In this document: one piece after another, positions 35,541-46,874 of the stretch
Position numbering within the stretch: position 1 is the stretch's first letter
Layout of the letters: every line of letters starts with the position of its first letter
From: Qipengyuania algicida
Lineage (GTDB): Bacteria; Pseudomonadota; Alphaproteobacteria; Sphingomonadales; Sphingomonadaceae
NCBI RefSeq assembly: GCF_009828025.1
Contig: NZ_WTYA01000010.1
Location: 38,501-102,500, forward strand
DNA: 64,000 nucleotides
Reading direction: 5' to 3'
Notes under the pieces: generated by a model
The model's input: only the letters and a program-made list of their open reading frames with translations
The model's database searches: none
What the model was told of the DNA's origin: nothing
Position numbers and translations under genes: made by a program

Positions 35541-36284
35541 TTAAACTTCGGTAACGGCCCGCACCGCTGACAAGATGGTTTCATGCAGCTCGGGACGGCA
35601 GATGACCAGATCGGGCAACGCGACATTCGCGCAATTGTACCGCAGCGGCGACCCGTCCAGACGCGTGCAGGTCAGGCCATGGGCAATGGCTACGGCCACC
35701 GGGGCGCAACTGTCCCACTCGTATTGGCCGCCCGAATGGACATAGGCCTCTGCTTCGCCGCGCAGCACCGCCATCGCCTTGGCCCCGGCCGAGCCCATTG
35801 GCACGAGCTGCCCGTCCAGGGCCTGCGCCACCGCTTCGGCTTCGGGTGGAGGGCGGGTACGGCTCACGACGATCCGCGGCGGCGATGCGGCGGCCGGCAA
35901 GGCCGAGGGCTCGTCCGAACGCAGCACAAGGCCGCCATCGCAATCCGGCAAAGCAACCGCACCAACCGTGGCGACACCGTCGATCGCCAGCGCGACATGA
36001 ACCGCCCAGTCTTTGCGGCCCTCGCTGTATTCGCGCGTCCCGTCGAGCGGATCGACGATCCACACACGGTTTGCGCTGGTCCGGCCCGGAGTGGCGCGGC
36101 TCTCCTCGCACAGCACCGCATCCTCGCTGCGCAATGTTTTCAGGGTGGACATCAGGAAACTGTCGGCGGTCCGGTCGCCGGCTGTGCCCAGCGGCTTACC
36201 TGACAGTAGGCCGGATGCGCGCAGGTAGATCAGGATTTGCCCTGCGGTTTCCGCCAGCCTGGCAGCCAGTTCGGCATCGGTCAT
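35541..36284 (-). CDS. cysQ: 3'(2'),5'-bisphosphate nucleotidase CysQ
   Basis: A 247-aa member of the inositol monophosphatase fold: ESRAT with the first metal Glu, WIVDPLDGTREYSEGR (the DPLDGT metal motif, near residue 78), and SGGQYEWDSCAPVAVA (the WD motif). It hydrolyses PAP and PAPS, removing the by-product of sulfotransfer. ATG 36284 (MTDAELAARL) is preferred because GGGGA stands about 7 bases before it; a start at 36329 would overlap cysNC by 4 bases and is the alternative. It is the last gene of the cysD-cysNC-cysQ operon. Confidence 0.85.
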   Translation of the reverse strand: MTDAELAARLAETAGQILIYLRASGLLSGKPLGTAGDRTADSFLMSTLKTLRSEDAVLCEESRATPGRTSANRVWIVDPLDGTREYSEGRKDWAVHVALAIDGVATVGAVALPDCDGGLVLRSDEPSALPAAASPPRIVVSRTRPPPEAEAVAQALDGQLVPMGSAGAKAMAVLRGEAEAYVHSGGQYEWDSCAPVAVAIAHGLTCTRLDGSPLRYNCANVALPDLVICRPELHETILSAVRAVTEV

Positions 36285-36325
36285 GGCGCGTTCCCCTGTC
36301 ATTTGCGCGTGAGTATCCCCGTCGC

Positions 36326-38170
36326 TCACTTTAACGGCAGGATCGCGCGGATGATATGCTCGGCTGCCTCGTCAACGCTCATTTCGACGGTATTGACGGA
36401 AATCTCCGGATCGAGCGGCGGCTCATACGGACTGTCGATCCCGGTGAAGTTCTTCAGCTTGCCCGCGCGGGCTTTCTGGTAAAGCCCTTTCACGTCGCGC
36501 GCTTCGGCAACTTCGAGCGGCGTATCGACATGGATCTCGATGAATTCGCCCTCGGGCAGCATGGCACGGACCATGTCGCGCTCGGCGCGGAACGGGCTGA
36601 TGAAAGCGGTCAACACGATCAGCCCGGCATCCGCCATAAGCTTCGCCACCTCGCCGATACGGCGAATGTTCTCGGCCCGGTCGGCCTCGGTGAAGCCGAG
36701 ATCGCGGTTGAGCCCGTGGCGGATATTGTCGCCATCGAGCAGGAATGTGTGACGGTTCATCAGGGCGAGCCGCATTTCCACCGCATTGGCGATGGTCGAC
36801 TTGCCCGAACCGGAGAGGCCGGTGAACCACAGTATGCGCGGCGTCTGGTTCTTCATCTGGGCACGCTCGGCCCGCGTGATGTCGGTCGGCTGCCAATGGA
36901 CGTTCTGCGCCCGCCGCAAGGCAAAATGCAGCATCCCGGCGGCGACAGTGGCATTGGTATGGCGATCAATCAGGATGAACCCGCCCAGCGCCCGGTTTTC
37001 GGCATAGGGCTCGAACACGATCCGCCGGTCGGCATGAATCTCGGCCACACCGATCTCGTTGAGCTCCAGCGTCTTGGCGGCCATCTGGTCGAGCGTGTTG
37101 ATATCGACGCGGTGTTTAGGCTGGCGCACACTGACCGGCACACTCTGTGCGCCGAGCTTCAGCAGATAGGAACGATTGACCTGTAGGGGCGCATCGTCGA
37201 GCCACACCAGCGTTGCCTCGAACTGGTCGGCGGCCTGCGGCGGGGCAGCGGCGGTCGCGATCACATCGCCGCGCGAGCAATCGATCTCATCCGTGAGCAC
37301 CAGCGTGACCGATTGTCCCGCCTGCGCGCGCGCCAGCGGGCCATCAAAACTCTCGATCCGTGCGATGCCGCTTTCACGCCCGGATGGCAGGATGCGCACG
37401 GCATCGCCGGGCTCCACCGTACCCCTGGCGATCAGGCCGGAGAAGCCACGGAAATCGAGATTGGGACGGTTCACCAGCTGCACCGGCATCCGGAAGGGCT
37501 GTTGGGCCAGACGGCTGGTGTTTACCTCGATGCCTTCAAGCGCCTCGATCAATGTCGGGCCACGAAACCAGTCCATGCTGGTCGATTGTTGGGCGATATT
37601 ATCGCCCTCGATCCCCGACACCGGAATGGCAGTCACGCGCTTCAACCCAAGTGTCGAAGCAAACTCCTGATAAGCGCCGACGATATCGTCGAATGCCCTT
37701 TGCGACCAATCGACCAGATCCATCTTGGTCACAGCCAGGATCACATCCTCGATCCCCAGCAAGTGGCACAGAAAGCTGTGCCGCCGGGTCTGGCGCAGCA
37801 CGCCCTTTCGCGCATCGATCAGGATTACTGCAGCGTCAGCAGTCGATGCACCAGTGACCATATTGCGGGTATATTGCTCATGCCCCGGGCAATCGGCGAC
37901 GATGAACTTGCGGTTCTCGGTAGCGAAGAAGCGATAGGCGACATCGATGGTGATGCCCTGTTCACGCTCGGCGGAAAGACCGTCGACAAGCAACGCAAAG
38001 TCAGGCTTTTCGCCCTGTGTGCCAACGCGGCGACTATCGGCATCGAGCGCGTCGAGCTGGTCGGTGTGCAGCGCCTTGCTGTCGTAGAGCAAGCGCCCGA
38101 TCAGCGTCGATTTGCCATCGTCGACGCTGCCACAGGTGATGAAACGCAGGAGGGAACTTTGGCCGGTCAT
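36326..38170 (-). CDS. cysNC: Bifunctional sulfate adenylyltransferase large subunit / APS kinase
   Basis: A 614-aa fusion. Residues 1-430 are the CysN GTPase: G1 [22 protein letters not shown] (G3), TKMDLVDW (G4), then beta-barrel domains. Residues about 435-614 are the APS kinase CysC: P-loop [15 protein letters not shown] near 446, [17 protein letters not shown], and ISPFRAERD. With CysD it makes APS from sulfate and ATP, and the kinase part makes PAPS. The start overlaps the cysD stop (ATGA). No PAPS reductase is nearby. Confidence 0.93.
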   Translation of the reverse strand: MTGQSSLLRFITCGSVDDGKSTLIGRLLYDSKALHTDQLDALDADSRRVGTQGEKPDFALLVDGLSAEREQGITIDVAYRFFATENRKFIVADCPGHEQYTRNMVTGASTADAAVILIDARKGVLRQTRRHSFLCHLLGIEDVILAVTKMDLVDWSQRAFDDIVGAYQEFASTLGLKRVTAIPVSGIEGDNIAQQSTSMDWFRGPTLIEALEGIEVNTSRLAQQPFRMPVQLVNRPNLDFRGFSGLIARGTVEPGDAVRILPSGRESGIARIESFDGPLARAQAGQSVTLVLTDEIDCSRGDVIATAAAPPQAADQFEATLVWLDDAPLQVNRSYLLKLGAQSVPVSVRQPKHRVDINTLDQMAAKTLELNEIGVAEIHADRRIVFEPYAENRALGGFILIDRHTNATVAAGMLHFALRRAQNVHWQPTDITRAERAQMKNQTPRILWFTGLSGSGKSTIANAVEMRLALMNRHTFLLDGDNIRHGLNRDLGFTEADRAENIRRIGEVAKLMADAGLIVLTAFISPFRAERDMVRAMLPEGEFIEIHVDTPLEVAEARDVKGLYQKARAGKLKNFTGIDSPYEPPLDPEISVNTVEMSVDEAAEHIIRAILPLK

Positions 38171-39081
38171 CAGAAATAGCCCTCGCGCTTTTTCTTCTCC
38201 ATCGACCCTTCGCCGTCGTCGCGGTCGATAACACGCCCGGCGCGCTCCGAACCGGTCGCGGCGAGCGTTTCGCGCACGACATCGTCCAGCGTTGCCGATT
38301 CGCTCTCCACCGCCGCGGTCAGGGGGAAACAGCCGAGCGTGCGGAACCGGATGGTGCGGGTGGTGATGTCCGGGCGATGCCCCAACACGCGTTCGAGCCG
38401 CTCGATATCGTCGGCCATGAAGATTGCGCCTTCATGCTCATAGGTCGGGCGGGGTGCGGCGAGATAAAGCGGGACGATCTGGATCCCTTCGGCAAGGATG
38501 TATTCCCAGATGTCCGCCTCGGTCCAGTTGGACAGCGGGAACACGCGGATACTTTCACCCTTGGCCTTGCGGGTGTTATAGAGATTCCACAGCTCGGGCC
38601 GCTGGTTCTTCGGGTCCCACCCGTGGCTGGCATTGCGGAAGGAAAACACGCGTTCCTTGGCGCGGCTTTTCTCCTCGTCGCGCCGCGCGCCGCCAAATGC
38701 CGCGTCGAACCCGTGGTGGTCGAGCGCCTGCCTCAGCCCTTGTGTCTTCCACATGTCGGTGTGCAGCGCGCCATGGTCGAACGGGTTGATGCCCTGCGCT
38801 TCGGCTTCCGGGTTGCGATGGACCAGCAGTTCCATCCCGGCATCGCGCGCGGCCCTATCGCGCAGTGCGTACATGTCCTTGAACTTCCAGGTCGTATCGA
38901 CGTGCAGCAGGGGGAAGGGCGGCGGCGCGGGATAGAAGGCCTTGCGCGCCAGATGCAGCATCACTGCGCTGTCCTTGCCCACCGAATAAAGCATCACGGG
39001 ATGCTCGGTCTCAGCGACCACTTCGCGCATGATGTGGATGCTCTCGGCTTCCAGCCGCTGGAGATGGGTAAGCTCTTTCAT
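38170..39081 (-). CDS. cysD: Sulfate adenylyltransferase subunit 2
   Basis: A 303-aa ATP pyrophosphatase-type enzyme: the PP-loop [11 protein letters not shown] near residue 40, [32 protein letters not shown], and the conserved C-terminus [10 protein letters not shown]. The start at 39081 ([11 protein letters not shown]) matches the family; the longer frame is not supported. It joins CysNC in activating sulfate and leads the operon. The divergent CoA-transferase gene starts 118 bases upstream. Confidence 0.94.
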   Translation of the reverse strand: MKELTHLQRLEAESIHIMREVVAETEHPVMLYSVGKDSAVMLHLARKAFYPAPPPFPLLHVDTTWKFKDMYALRDRAARDAGMELLVHRNPEAEAQGINPFDHGALHTDMWKTQGLRQALDHHGFDAAFGGARRDEEKSRAKERVFSFRNASHGWDPKNQRPELWNLYNTRKAKGESIRVFPLSNWTEADIWEYILAEGIQIVPLYLAAPRPTYEHEGAIFMADDIERLERVLGHRPDITTRTIRFRTLGCFPLTAAVESESATLDDVVRETLAATGSERAGRVIDRDDGEGSMEKKKREGYF

Positions 39082-39199
39082 GGTCAGATTGCGAGCTAGG
39101 GGGCATGGCCTTGTCCGAAAAGAAAGATTTGGTTGCCACTTGCCAAGGGTGCCGCGTGCGGGCCATGCGAGGGCCAAACAAATTTGGGAGAATTGCTGA

Positions 39200-40279
39200 A
39201 TGAGCGAGCTGGGCACGGGACCGCTGGCGGGCCTCAAGGTGGTCGAATTTGCCGGGATCGGCCCCGGGCCGCATGTAGCCATGCTGCTGGCCGACATGGG
39301 CGCCGAAGTTGTGCGGATTGAACGTCAGGGGGCGCAGGTTACCAATCCAGTGGTGGAACGTGCGCGCCACCGCGCGCAGGTCGACGTTAAGAGCGAGGAG
39401 GGGCGGCGCTTCTGCCTTTCAGCCTGTTCGAAGGCCGACATTGTTGTCGAAGGGTTTCGTCCCGGTGTGATGGAGCGGCTGGGGCTTGGCCCCGATGTGC
39501 TGCTCCAAGCCAATCCGCGACTGATCTTTGCGCGCATGACCGGCTGGGGACAGGAGGGGCCGCTGGCACAGGCTGCCGGGCACGACCTCAACTATATCGC
39601 AGTGACCGGGGCGCTCGACGCGATCGGGAAGCGCGGCGAATTGCCGGTCCCACCGCAGAACCTTGTCGGCGATTTCGGCGGTGGCTCGATGTATTGCGCG
39701 CTCGGAATCCTCGCCGCGCTTTTCGAACGTGAGCGTTCGGGCAAGGGGCAGGTTGTCGATGCGGCAATCGTCGATGGCGTCACCAGCCTGATGAGCTTTT
39801 TCTATGGCCAGCCGCATTCGGCGCTGCGCAGCACGGTCAGGGGCGCAGGGCTGCTGGGCGGGGCAGCGCATTTCTATCGCTGCTATGCCTGCAAGGACGG
39901 CAAGGAAATCAGCATCGGCGCGATCGAACCGCAATTCTATGCCGAGCTGCTCCGGCGATCCGAAGCGCCCGCCGAGCTTGTCGAGGGGCAGCTCGATCCG
40001 GCGAACTGGGACGCCTATGCCGAAAAGCTGGCCGCGCTGTTCCTGACCAAGACGCAAGCCGAATGGTGTGACATTCTCGAAGGGACCGATGCTTGTTTTG
40101 CACCGGTCATGCCCCTCGACGAAGCCAGAGATCATCCCCACATGCGGGCAAGAGAATGCTTCGTCGAGCATGACGGACGCTGGCACACCGCCCCCGCACC
40201 ACGCTTTTCTCGCACGCCGGGCACGATCCGCGACAGCGCCGAGGATGGCGAAGCGGTGGTGGAACGCTGGAAATATTAA
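39200..40279 (+). CDS. CaiB/BaiF (class III) CoA-transferase, alpha-methylacyl-CoA racemase-like
   Basis: A 359-aa protein with the family start [31 protein letters not shown]..., [20 protein letters not shown] and the catalytic-region segment [13 protein letters not shown]. The Asp/His pair used by alpha-methylacyl-CoA racemase (HDLNY) is present, so racemisation of 2-methyl-branched acyl-CoAs is likelier than CoA transfer. It is followed by an aldehyde dehydrogenase and a MaoC hydratase, suggesting a short acyl-CoA degradation set. Confidence 0.85.
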   Translation: MSELGTGPLAGLKVVEFAGIGPGPHVAMLLADMGAEVVRIERQGAQVTNPVVERARHRAQVDVKSEEGRRFCLSACSKADIVVEGFRPGVMERLGLGPDVLLQANPRLIFARMTGWGQEGPLAQAAGHDLNYIAVTGALDAIGKRGELPVPPQNLVGDFGGGSMYCALGILAALFERERSGKGQVVDAAIVDGVTSLMSFFYGQPHSALRSTVRGAGLLGGAAHFYRCYACKDGKEISIGAIEPQFYAELLRRSEAPAELVEGQLDPANWDAYAEKLAALFLTKTQAEWCDILEGTDACFAPVMPLDEARDHPHMRARECFVEHDGRWHTAPAPRFSRTPGTIRDSAEDGEAVVERWKY

Positions 40280-40305
40280 TACGCGCAATGCGCAAGGAGA
40301 GAGAC

Positions 40306-41724
40306 ATGTACGAATACACCCAGTTCTATATCGACGGCCAGTGGGTCGATCCGGCCCAGCCGAACAGCCAGCCGGTCGAAAATCCGGCGACCGAGGAAAC
40401 GATCGGGCATATCGCCTTCGGCAGCGCCGCCGATGTAGATCGTGCAGTCGTCGCGGCGCGCAAGGCGTTCGAGAGCTGGCAGTTCTCCTCTCGCGAGGAA
40501 CGGCTCGAGCTGCTGCGCGCAATCCAGGCCGGGATCGAAAAGCGTCGCGAAGACCTCGCCAAGGCCGTCAGTGACGAGATGGGCGCGCCGATGTCGCTCG
40601 CCAATGGCCCGCATGTCGGCCTGCTCGCCGGGCATTGCGCCACCGCGATCCAGATCCTCGAGAATTTCGAATTCGAGCGACAGGATGGGCCGACGCTGCA
40701 TGTCTATGAGCCGGTCGGTGTGGTCGGCATGATCACCCCGTGGAACTGGCCGCTGAACCAGATCGCCTGCAAGGTCTTCCCGGCGCTGGCAACGGGGAAC
40801 ACCATGATCCTCAAGCCTTCGGAAATCGCACCCTTCGATGCAGCGATCTTCACCGAGATCATGCATGAGGCGGGCGTGCCCAAGGGCGTGTTCAATCTCG
40901 TCAATGGTGACGGTCCGGGCGTGGGCACGGCGATGTCCGGCCATCCCGATATCGACATGATCAGCTTCACCGGCTCGACCCGCGCAGGCATTGCGATCGC
41001 GGCCAATGCTGCGCCCACGGTCAAGCGCGTTGCGCAGGAACTGGGCGGCAAGAGCCCCAACATCGTTCTCGACGATAGCACCTTCGCCCAATCGGTGGCC
41101 AAGGGCACGGTCGGGATGATGGGCAATTCGGGCCAGACCTGCACCGCTCCCAGCCGGATGCTGGTCCCCCATGCCCGCATGGAAGAGGCCAAGGCCGCGG
41201 CAAGGGAAGCAGCCGAAAAGGTCATTCCCGGCGATCCCAAGGGCAATGCCACCATCGGCCCGGTCGTCTCGAAGGCGCAGTGGGACAAGATTCAGGGGCT
41301 GATCGAAAAGGGTATCGAAGAAGGCGCGACGCTGGTCGCCGGTGGCCCGGGCAAGCCCGAGGGGCTGGAAACCGGCCACTACGTCAAGCCGACCGTTTTC
41401 GCAGATGTCACCAATGACATGACCATCGCGCGCGAGGAAATCTTCGGCCCGGTGCTGGCGATCCTTGGCTATGACGATCTCGACGATGCCGTGCGGATTG
41501 CCAACGACACCGAATACGGTCTCGCCAGCGCGATCACCGGCGAGGATCTGGAGCTGGCCCGCAAGACCGCGCGCAAGATCCGCGCGGGGCGTGTCGCCAT
41601 CAACGGCGGCTATGACATGAACGCGGCTTTCGGCGGTTACAAGAAGTCCGGCAATGGCCGCGAATGGGGCAAGTTCGGCTTCGATGAATTCGTCGAGGTC
41701 AAGGCGGTGATGGGCTACGCCTGA
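40306..41724 (+). CDS. NAD(P)-dependent aldehyde dehydrogenase
   Basis: A 472-aa ALDH-superfamily enzyme: [19 protein letters not shown], the cofactor-site FTGSTRAG near residue 224, the general-base Glu in [13 protein letters not shown], and the catalytic Cys in [12 protein letters not shown] near 280. It should oxidise an aldehyde to the acid in the cytoplasm. GGAG 6 bases before ATG 40306 sets the start. Its stop overlaps the MaoC start by one base (TGATG). The natural substrate is unknown. Confidence 0.92.
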   Translation: MYEYTQFYIDGQWVDPAQPNSQPVENPATEETIGHIAFGSAADVDRAVVAARKAFESWQFSSREERLELLRAIQAGIEKRREDLAKAVSDEMGAPMSLANGPHVGLLAGHCATAIQILENFEFERQDGPTLHVYEPVGVVGMITPWNWPLNQIACKVFPALATGNTMILKPSEIAPFDAAIFTEIMHEAGVPKGVFNLVNGDGPGVGTAMSGHPDIDMISFTGSTRAGIAIAANAAPTVKRVAQELGGKSPNIVLDDSTFAQSVAKGTVGMMGNSGQTCTAPSRMLVPHARMEEAKAAAREAAEKVIPGDPKGNATIGPVVSKAQWDKIQGLIEKGIEEGATLVAGGPGKPEGLETGHYVKPTVFADVTNDMTIAREEIFGPVLAILGYDDLDDAVRIANDTEYGLASAITGEDLELARKTARKIRAGRVAINGGYDMNAAFGGYKKSGNGREWGKFGFDEFVEVKAVMGYA

Positions 41725-42179
41725 TGGCAGGCAGGTTCTTCGACGAATGGAGCGTGGGTGATACGATCACCCACGACATCCGCCGTACTGTGACCGAGAC
41801 CGACAATCTCCTGTTCACGACGATGACTCATAATCCCCAGCCGCTCCACCTTGATGCGGAAGCAGCAAAGGCGAGCGAGTTCGGTCAGATTCTGGTCAAC
41901 GGAACCTTCACCTTCTCGCTGATGGTCGGACTAAGCGTGGGTGATACCACGCTCGGCACGCTGGTCGCCAATCTCGGTTATGACAAGCTCGTGATGCCCA
42001 AGCCGGTGTTTATCGGCGATACGCTTCATGCGACCAGCGAAGTGATCGGGTTGCGGGAGAGCAAATCACGTCCCGAAGCCGGAATCGTCACTTTTCTGCA
42101 TGAATGTATCAATCAGCACGGCGAAGTCGTCTGTCGCTGCGAGAGATCGGCATTATTGCGTAAACGCGCGAAAAACTGA
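41724..42179 (+). CDS. MaoC family enoyl-CoA hydratase-like dehydratase
   Basis: A 151-aa single hot-dog-fold protein. [21 protein letters not shown] carries the hydratase-2 active-site pattern (N-x-x-P-x-H, with upstream Asp), followed by [19 protein letters not shown]. Family members hydrate enoyl-CoA thioesters, including branched ones. Co-translated with the aldehyde dehydrogenase. It resembles mesaconyl/beta-methylmalyl-CoA dehydratase-type short MaoC proteins in size, but this is not certain. Confidence 0.85.
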   Translation: MAGRFFDEWSVGDTITHDIRRTVTETDNLLFTTMTHNPQPLHLDAEAAKASEFGQILVNGTFTFSLMVGLSVGDTTLGTLVANLGYDKLVMPKPVFIGDTLHATSEVIGLRESKSRPEAGIVTFLHECINQHGEVVCRCERSALLRKRAKN

Positions 42180-42312
42180 CCGATAATCCTGTCTTCGGGC
42201 AGAACGATTTCGGTAATCTGAATTATTACGCGTCTTTCCGGGCGCGCATCAACTTGTCATTCACCCGCTGTCGCTTAGATTAGTAGGGAACTCTAGAGGA
42301 ATTGCGTTAACG

Positions 42313-44277
<1,965 letters not shown>

Positions 44278-44304
44278 CGCCGAGCGCTTCCCGGGACGAA
44301 AATA

Positions 44305-44344
44305 CGAAAGGGCGGGCCGTTTGGTCCGCCCTTTTCGTGTTTTG
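44305..44344 (+). terminator. Rho-independent terminator of ftsH
   Basis: CGAAAGGGCGGGCC and GGTCCGCCCTTTTCG form a 14-bp stem with a GTTT loop, followed by TGTTTT. It lies 27 bases after the ftsH stop. The A/T-flanked stem could also stop the convergent minus-strand transcript. Confidence 0.85.
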
Positions 44345-44374
44345 AGCCTGTTTGATCTGGTCCGCGCCGATTGT

Positions 44375-45448
44375 TCAGAATGCGCCCAGTACCAGCAGGA
44401 TCTGCAGGAAAAAGCTGGCGATGATCACAATGAAGACGGTCAGCACGACCAGTCGCCAGATCGCCGAGAAGCGCGACAGAAGGTAGGTTCCGCGTAATTG
44501 CCTGTAGATATGGATCAGCGGCACCGTCGTCCCGATCAGGCTGACGATACCCCACGACAGGCCGAGCGCATAAAGCACCGATAGCACCACGAACAGCAGC
44601 GACATGAAGGCGATCGAGTAGGTAACGAAGATCGCATGATCATATGCCCGGACCCCGCGCTTCCAGACAAACAGCACCCACATGAACGGGATCGACAGCG
44701 GGATCAGCAGCCAGCTGAATTTGTAGCTGTTCGATTGCAGCTTGTAGAGCATCAGGCCCGGGTTCTTGCGCCATTTTTCCAGCCCGTGATCGAGAAACGC
44801 GATCCCCGTGTCGATGGTCGTGACTTTGACGAGCCCCTGACCGTTCGAGACTGCATTCCCCACCTTGTTAATCCCTTCGAGAGCGTCCTTGGTATCGGCC
44901 AGTTTTTGTTCCGTCGCCGCCCTGTCAGGATCGGTTGCGGACATTTTGCCGAGTTTGTCCGTCAGGCTGTCGCGCTTTTCGGTCAGGTCTTTCTGCATCG
45001 CGACCATATTGGTCTTGAAGCCATCGGTGGTGTTGATTTCGGTCGGCGGGGTCAGTCCGATGGCCTGGAAGACGGCGAACATCAGGAAGATGGAGAACAG
45101 GAACAGCGCCATCGGCGAGACGAATCGCGCCCGTTCGCCATGGATATAACGGCGCGTCAGTTCGCCCGGCTTCCATGCGAGCAAAGGCAGCGTATGCCAG
45201 GTCTTGCCCTCGAAGTGCAGCGCGCCATGGAGCAAGTCGTGCAGGAACGCCCCCAATGTGCGATGCAGATGCGCCTGCTGGCCGCACTGCTGGCAATAGG
45301 GGCCCGTCAAAGCCGCACCGCAATTGAGGCAGTCATGTTCTCCGAAATGGCCCGCGGCGGATTTGTTGCCCTTGCGCCTGCCGGATATGGCCCGCGCGAA
45401 CAGCCCGCCTTCCGCAGCTGTGCCCAGTGCGTCCCCAATATCGCTCAT
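44375..45448 (-). CDS. DUF3667 membrane protein with N-terminal zinc ribbon
   Basis: A 357-aa protein. Residues 35-60 hold two CxxC pairs (CLNCGAALTGPYCQQCGQ), the zinc-ribbon start of DUF3667, followed by the DUF3667 segment HRTLGAFLHDLLHGALHFEGKTW. Then come membrane helices (FVSPMALFLFSIFLMFAVF), a soluble coiled-coil-like insert (KDLTEKRDSLTDKLGKM), and four more helices. The function is unknown. ATG 45448 (MSDIGDALG) is chosen as the likely start over an upstream frame. The next gene upstream, parA-like, shares its direction with a 62-base gap. Confidence 0.8.
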   Translation of the reverse strand: MSDIGDALGTAAEGGLFARAISGRRKGNKSAAGHFGEHDCLNCGAALTGPYCQQCGQQAHLHRTLGAFLHDLLHGALHFEGKTWHTLPLLAWKPGELTRRYIHGERARFVSPMALFLFSIFLMFAVFQAIGLTPPTEINTTDGFKTNMVAMQKDLTEKRDSLTDKLGKMSATDPDRAATEQKLADTKDALEGINKVGNAVSNGQGLVKVTTIDTGIAFLDHGLEKWRKNPGLMLYKLQSNSYKFSWLLIPLSIPFMWVLFVWKRGVRAYDHAIFVTYSIAFMSLLFVVLSVLYALGLSWGIVSLIGTTVPLIHIYRQLRGTYLLSRFSAIWRLVVLTVFIVIIASFFLQILLVLGAF

Positions 45449-45510
45449 GACTGCCCCTCGCTTGTCGGCGGCGATCTTAAGGGCAGCAAGGGCACGGCGC
45501 AATCCGCCCG

Positions 45511-46251
45511 CTATTTGACCTTGCGCTTGGCCAGTTTGCGTTCGATCGCCCGCCACAGCAGCGCGATGTCACGCGCGGCTGGGCTGCTGGGGGCGAACGC
45601 ACCGACGGGCGCGCGCTGCACCGCGCATTGTTCGAGCGCGCTGGCGAGCGGGATCACCGGCCATGTCGGGTTCGCCTCGATCGCCTGGCGGTGGAGCGTC
45701 CTGCGGCGATCGATCATCGAGAAGACCGGCAGCATCGGCGGATGCTTCTTCCCGCTACCCTTGACCTCCTCGGCGACGAGCTCGAACGCGCGGGTCGACA
45801 GCGGCGAGGGCGGCAGCGGCACGATCACGAGATCGGCGGCGCGCATGGCCTGCGTGCTGACCTCGCTGAGCACGGGCGGGCAATCGAGGATGATGCGCGA
45901 ATAGGTCTTGCCGAGGCTTTCGGCGATCTTGGCCAGCCGGCGCTTCTTGCCGATGGCGGAAAGCTGGCTGTCGAGCGACCACAGGCTGCTGTCTGAGGGC
46001 AGGACATCGAGGCTGGCATATTGCGTTGAGCGGATCAGCTTTGCCGGGTCTCGCTCGCGCGAAAACACGCTGTTCGCGGACTTCTTTGGGTGAGGTTCGA
46101 GCCCGAGCAGGAATGCCGCGCCGCCCGCCGCATCGAGATCCCACAATAGTGTTTTCCACCCGCTGTCATGCGCGGAGCACCAGGCAAGATTGGCGGCAAA
46201 GGTCGTTTTGCCCACTCCGCCCTTGACGCTGTACACCGCAATGACGGCCAT
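45511..46251 (-). CDS. ParA/MinD-type ATPase
   Basis: A 246-aa P-loop ATPase with the deviant Walker A KGGVGKTTFAAN near residue 10, LLWDLDAAGGAAFLLGLEPH, IILDCPPVLSEVSTQAMRAAD (Walker B) and IVPLPPSPLSTRAFELV. Members bind DNA or membranes and position cargo; the orphan type, with no parB beside it, is common in sphingomonads. The start at 46251 (MAVIAVYSV) matches the family. The C-terminus is rich in basic residues (RKLAKRKVK). Confidence 0.85.
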   Translation of the reverse strand: MAVIAVYSVKGGVGKTTFAANLAWCSAHDSGWKTLLWDLDAAGGAAFLLGLEPHPKKSANSVFSRERDPAKLIRSTQYASLDVLPSDSSLWSLDSQLSAIGKKRRLAKIAESLGKTYSRIILDCPPVLSEVSTQAMRAADLVIVPLPPSPLSTRAFELVAEEVKGSGKKHPPMLPVFSMIDRRRTLHRQAIEANPTWPVIPLASALEQCAVQRAPVGAFAPSSPAARDIALLWRAIERKLAKRKVK

Positions 46252-46381
46252 CGATTTCCAGTCACACCCCTTGTCTTGCGAGCCCAAGCCCGCGCAATCC
46301 ATGCGTTGTGACGGTGAGGTTACTGGATTGTTGCAGGGACGCAAACAGGCGCGCGTACCGTCGCATTTCAGTCAGACAAAG

Positions 46382-46412
46382 CAAAAGGGCCGCTCGATGG
46401 AGCGGCCCTTTG
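46382..46412 (-). terminator. Terminator of rpoZ
   Basis: A perfect 12-bp stem AAAGGGCCGCTC / GAGCGGCCCTTT with a 4-base loop lies 25 bases after the rpoZ stop. On the minus strand it is followed by TTTGCTTTG-like sequence, giving a usable terminator. Confidence 0.8.
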
Positions 46413-46436
46413 TGGAATTCGTCAGGGTTGGTCCCG

Positions 46437-46781
46437 TCAGCCGTCGTAATCGCCGCCGATCGACGTCGAGCGGCTCGGCGTCGCAGCAGTGATCCGCAGC
46501 GCCTCGGCCGACTGGCTGAGCGAACCGATTTCGTCGGCCTCGTCCTCGTCATCGGGCAGGATCTTCTGCAGATTGGTCACGGCTGCTTCATGCAGGTGAT
46601 TCGGGCGAACGGTCTGTTCGGCAATCTCGCGCAGCGCCACAACCGGGTTCTTGTCGCGGTCGCGATCGACGGTTAACTCGGCCCCGCCTGAAATCTCGCG
46701 CGCACGCTGGGCGGCAAGAAGGACGAGATCGAAACGATTAGGAACCTTGTCGACACAATCTTCGACGGTAACGCGCGCCAT
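46437..46781 (-). CDS. rpoZ: RNA polymerase omega subunit
   Basis: A 114-aa protein starting [20 protein letters not shown], the invariant omega N-terminus, with [11 protein letters not shown] and [11 protein letters not shown]. Omega assists assembly of RNA polymerase and binds ppGpp in many proteobacteria. The C-terminal third is acidic (DDEDEADEI) with a Ser/Thr-rich tail. ATG 46781 is the family start. Confidence 0.95.
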   Translation of the reverse strand: MARVTVEDCVDKVPNRFDLVLLAAQRAREISGGAELTVDRDRDKNPVVALREIAEQTVRPNHLHEAAVTNLQKILPDDEDEADEIGSLSQSAEALRITAATPSRSTSIGGDYDG

Positions 46782-46815
46782 GCAGCACTCCGAAAAAATC
46801 AATGAATCCGGGAAA

Positions 46816-46839
46816 GGCTGCGAGATAGGTGTCGCAGCC
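46816..46839 (-). terminator. Hairpin terminator after dnaB
   Basis: GGCTGCGA / TCGCAGCC, 8 bp with an 8-base loop, lies 36 bases after the dnaB stop. On the minus strand it is followed by TTTCCC, a weak T-run, so it is moderately supported. Confidence 0.55.
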
Positions 46840-46874
46840 CGCTAAGTCAAGCAAAACGCCCGCGGCGCCCGGCT

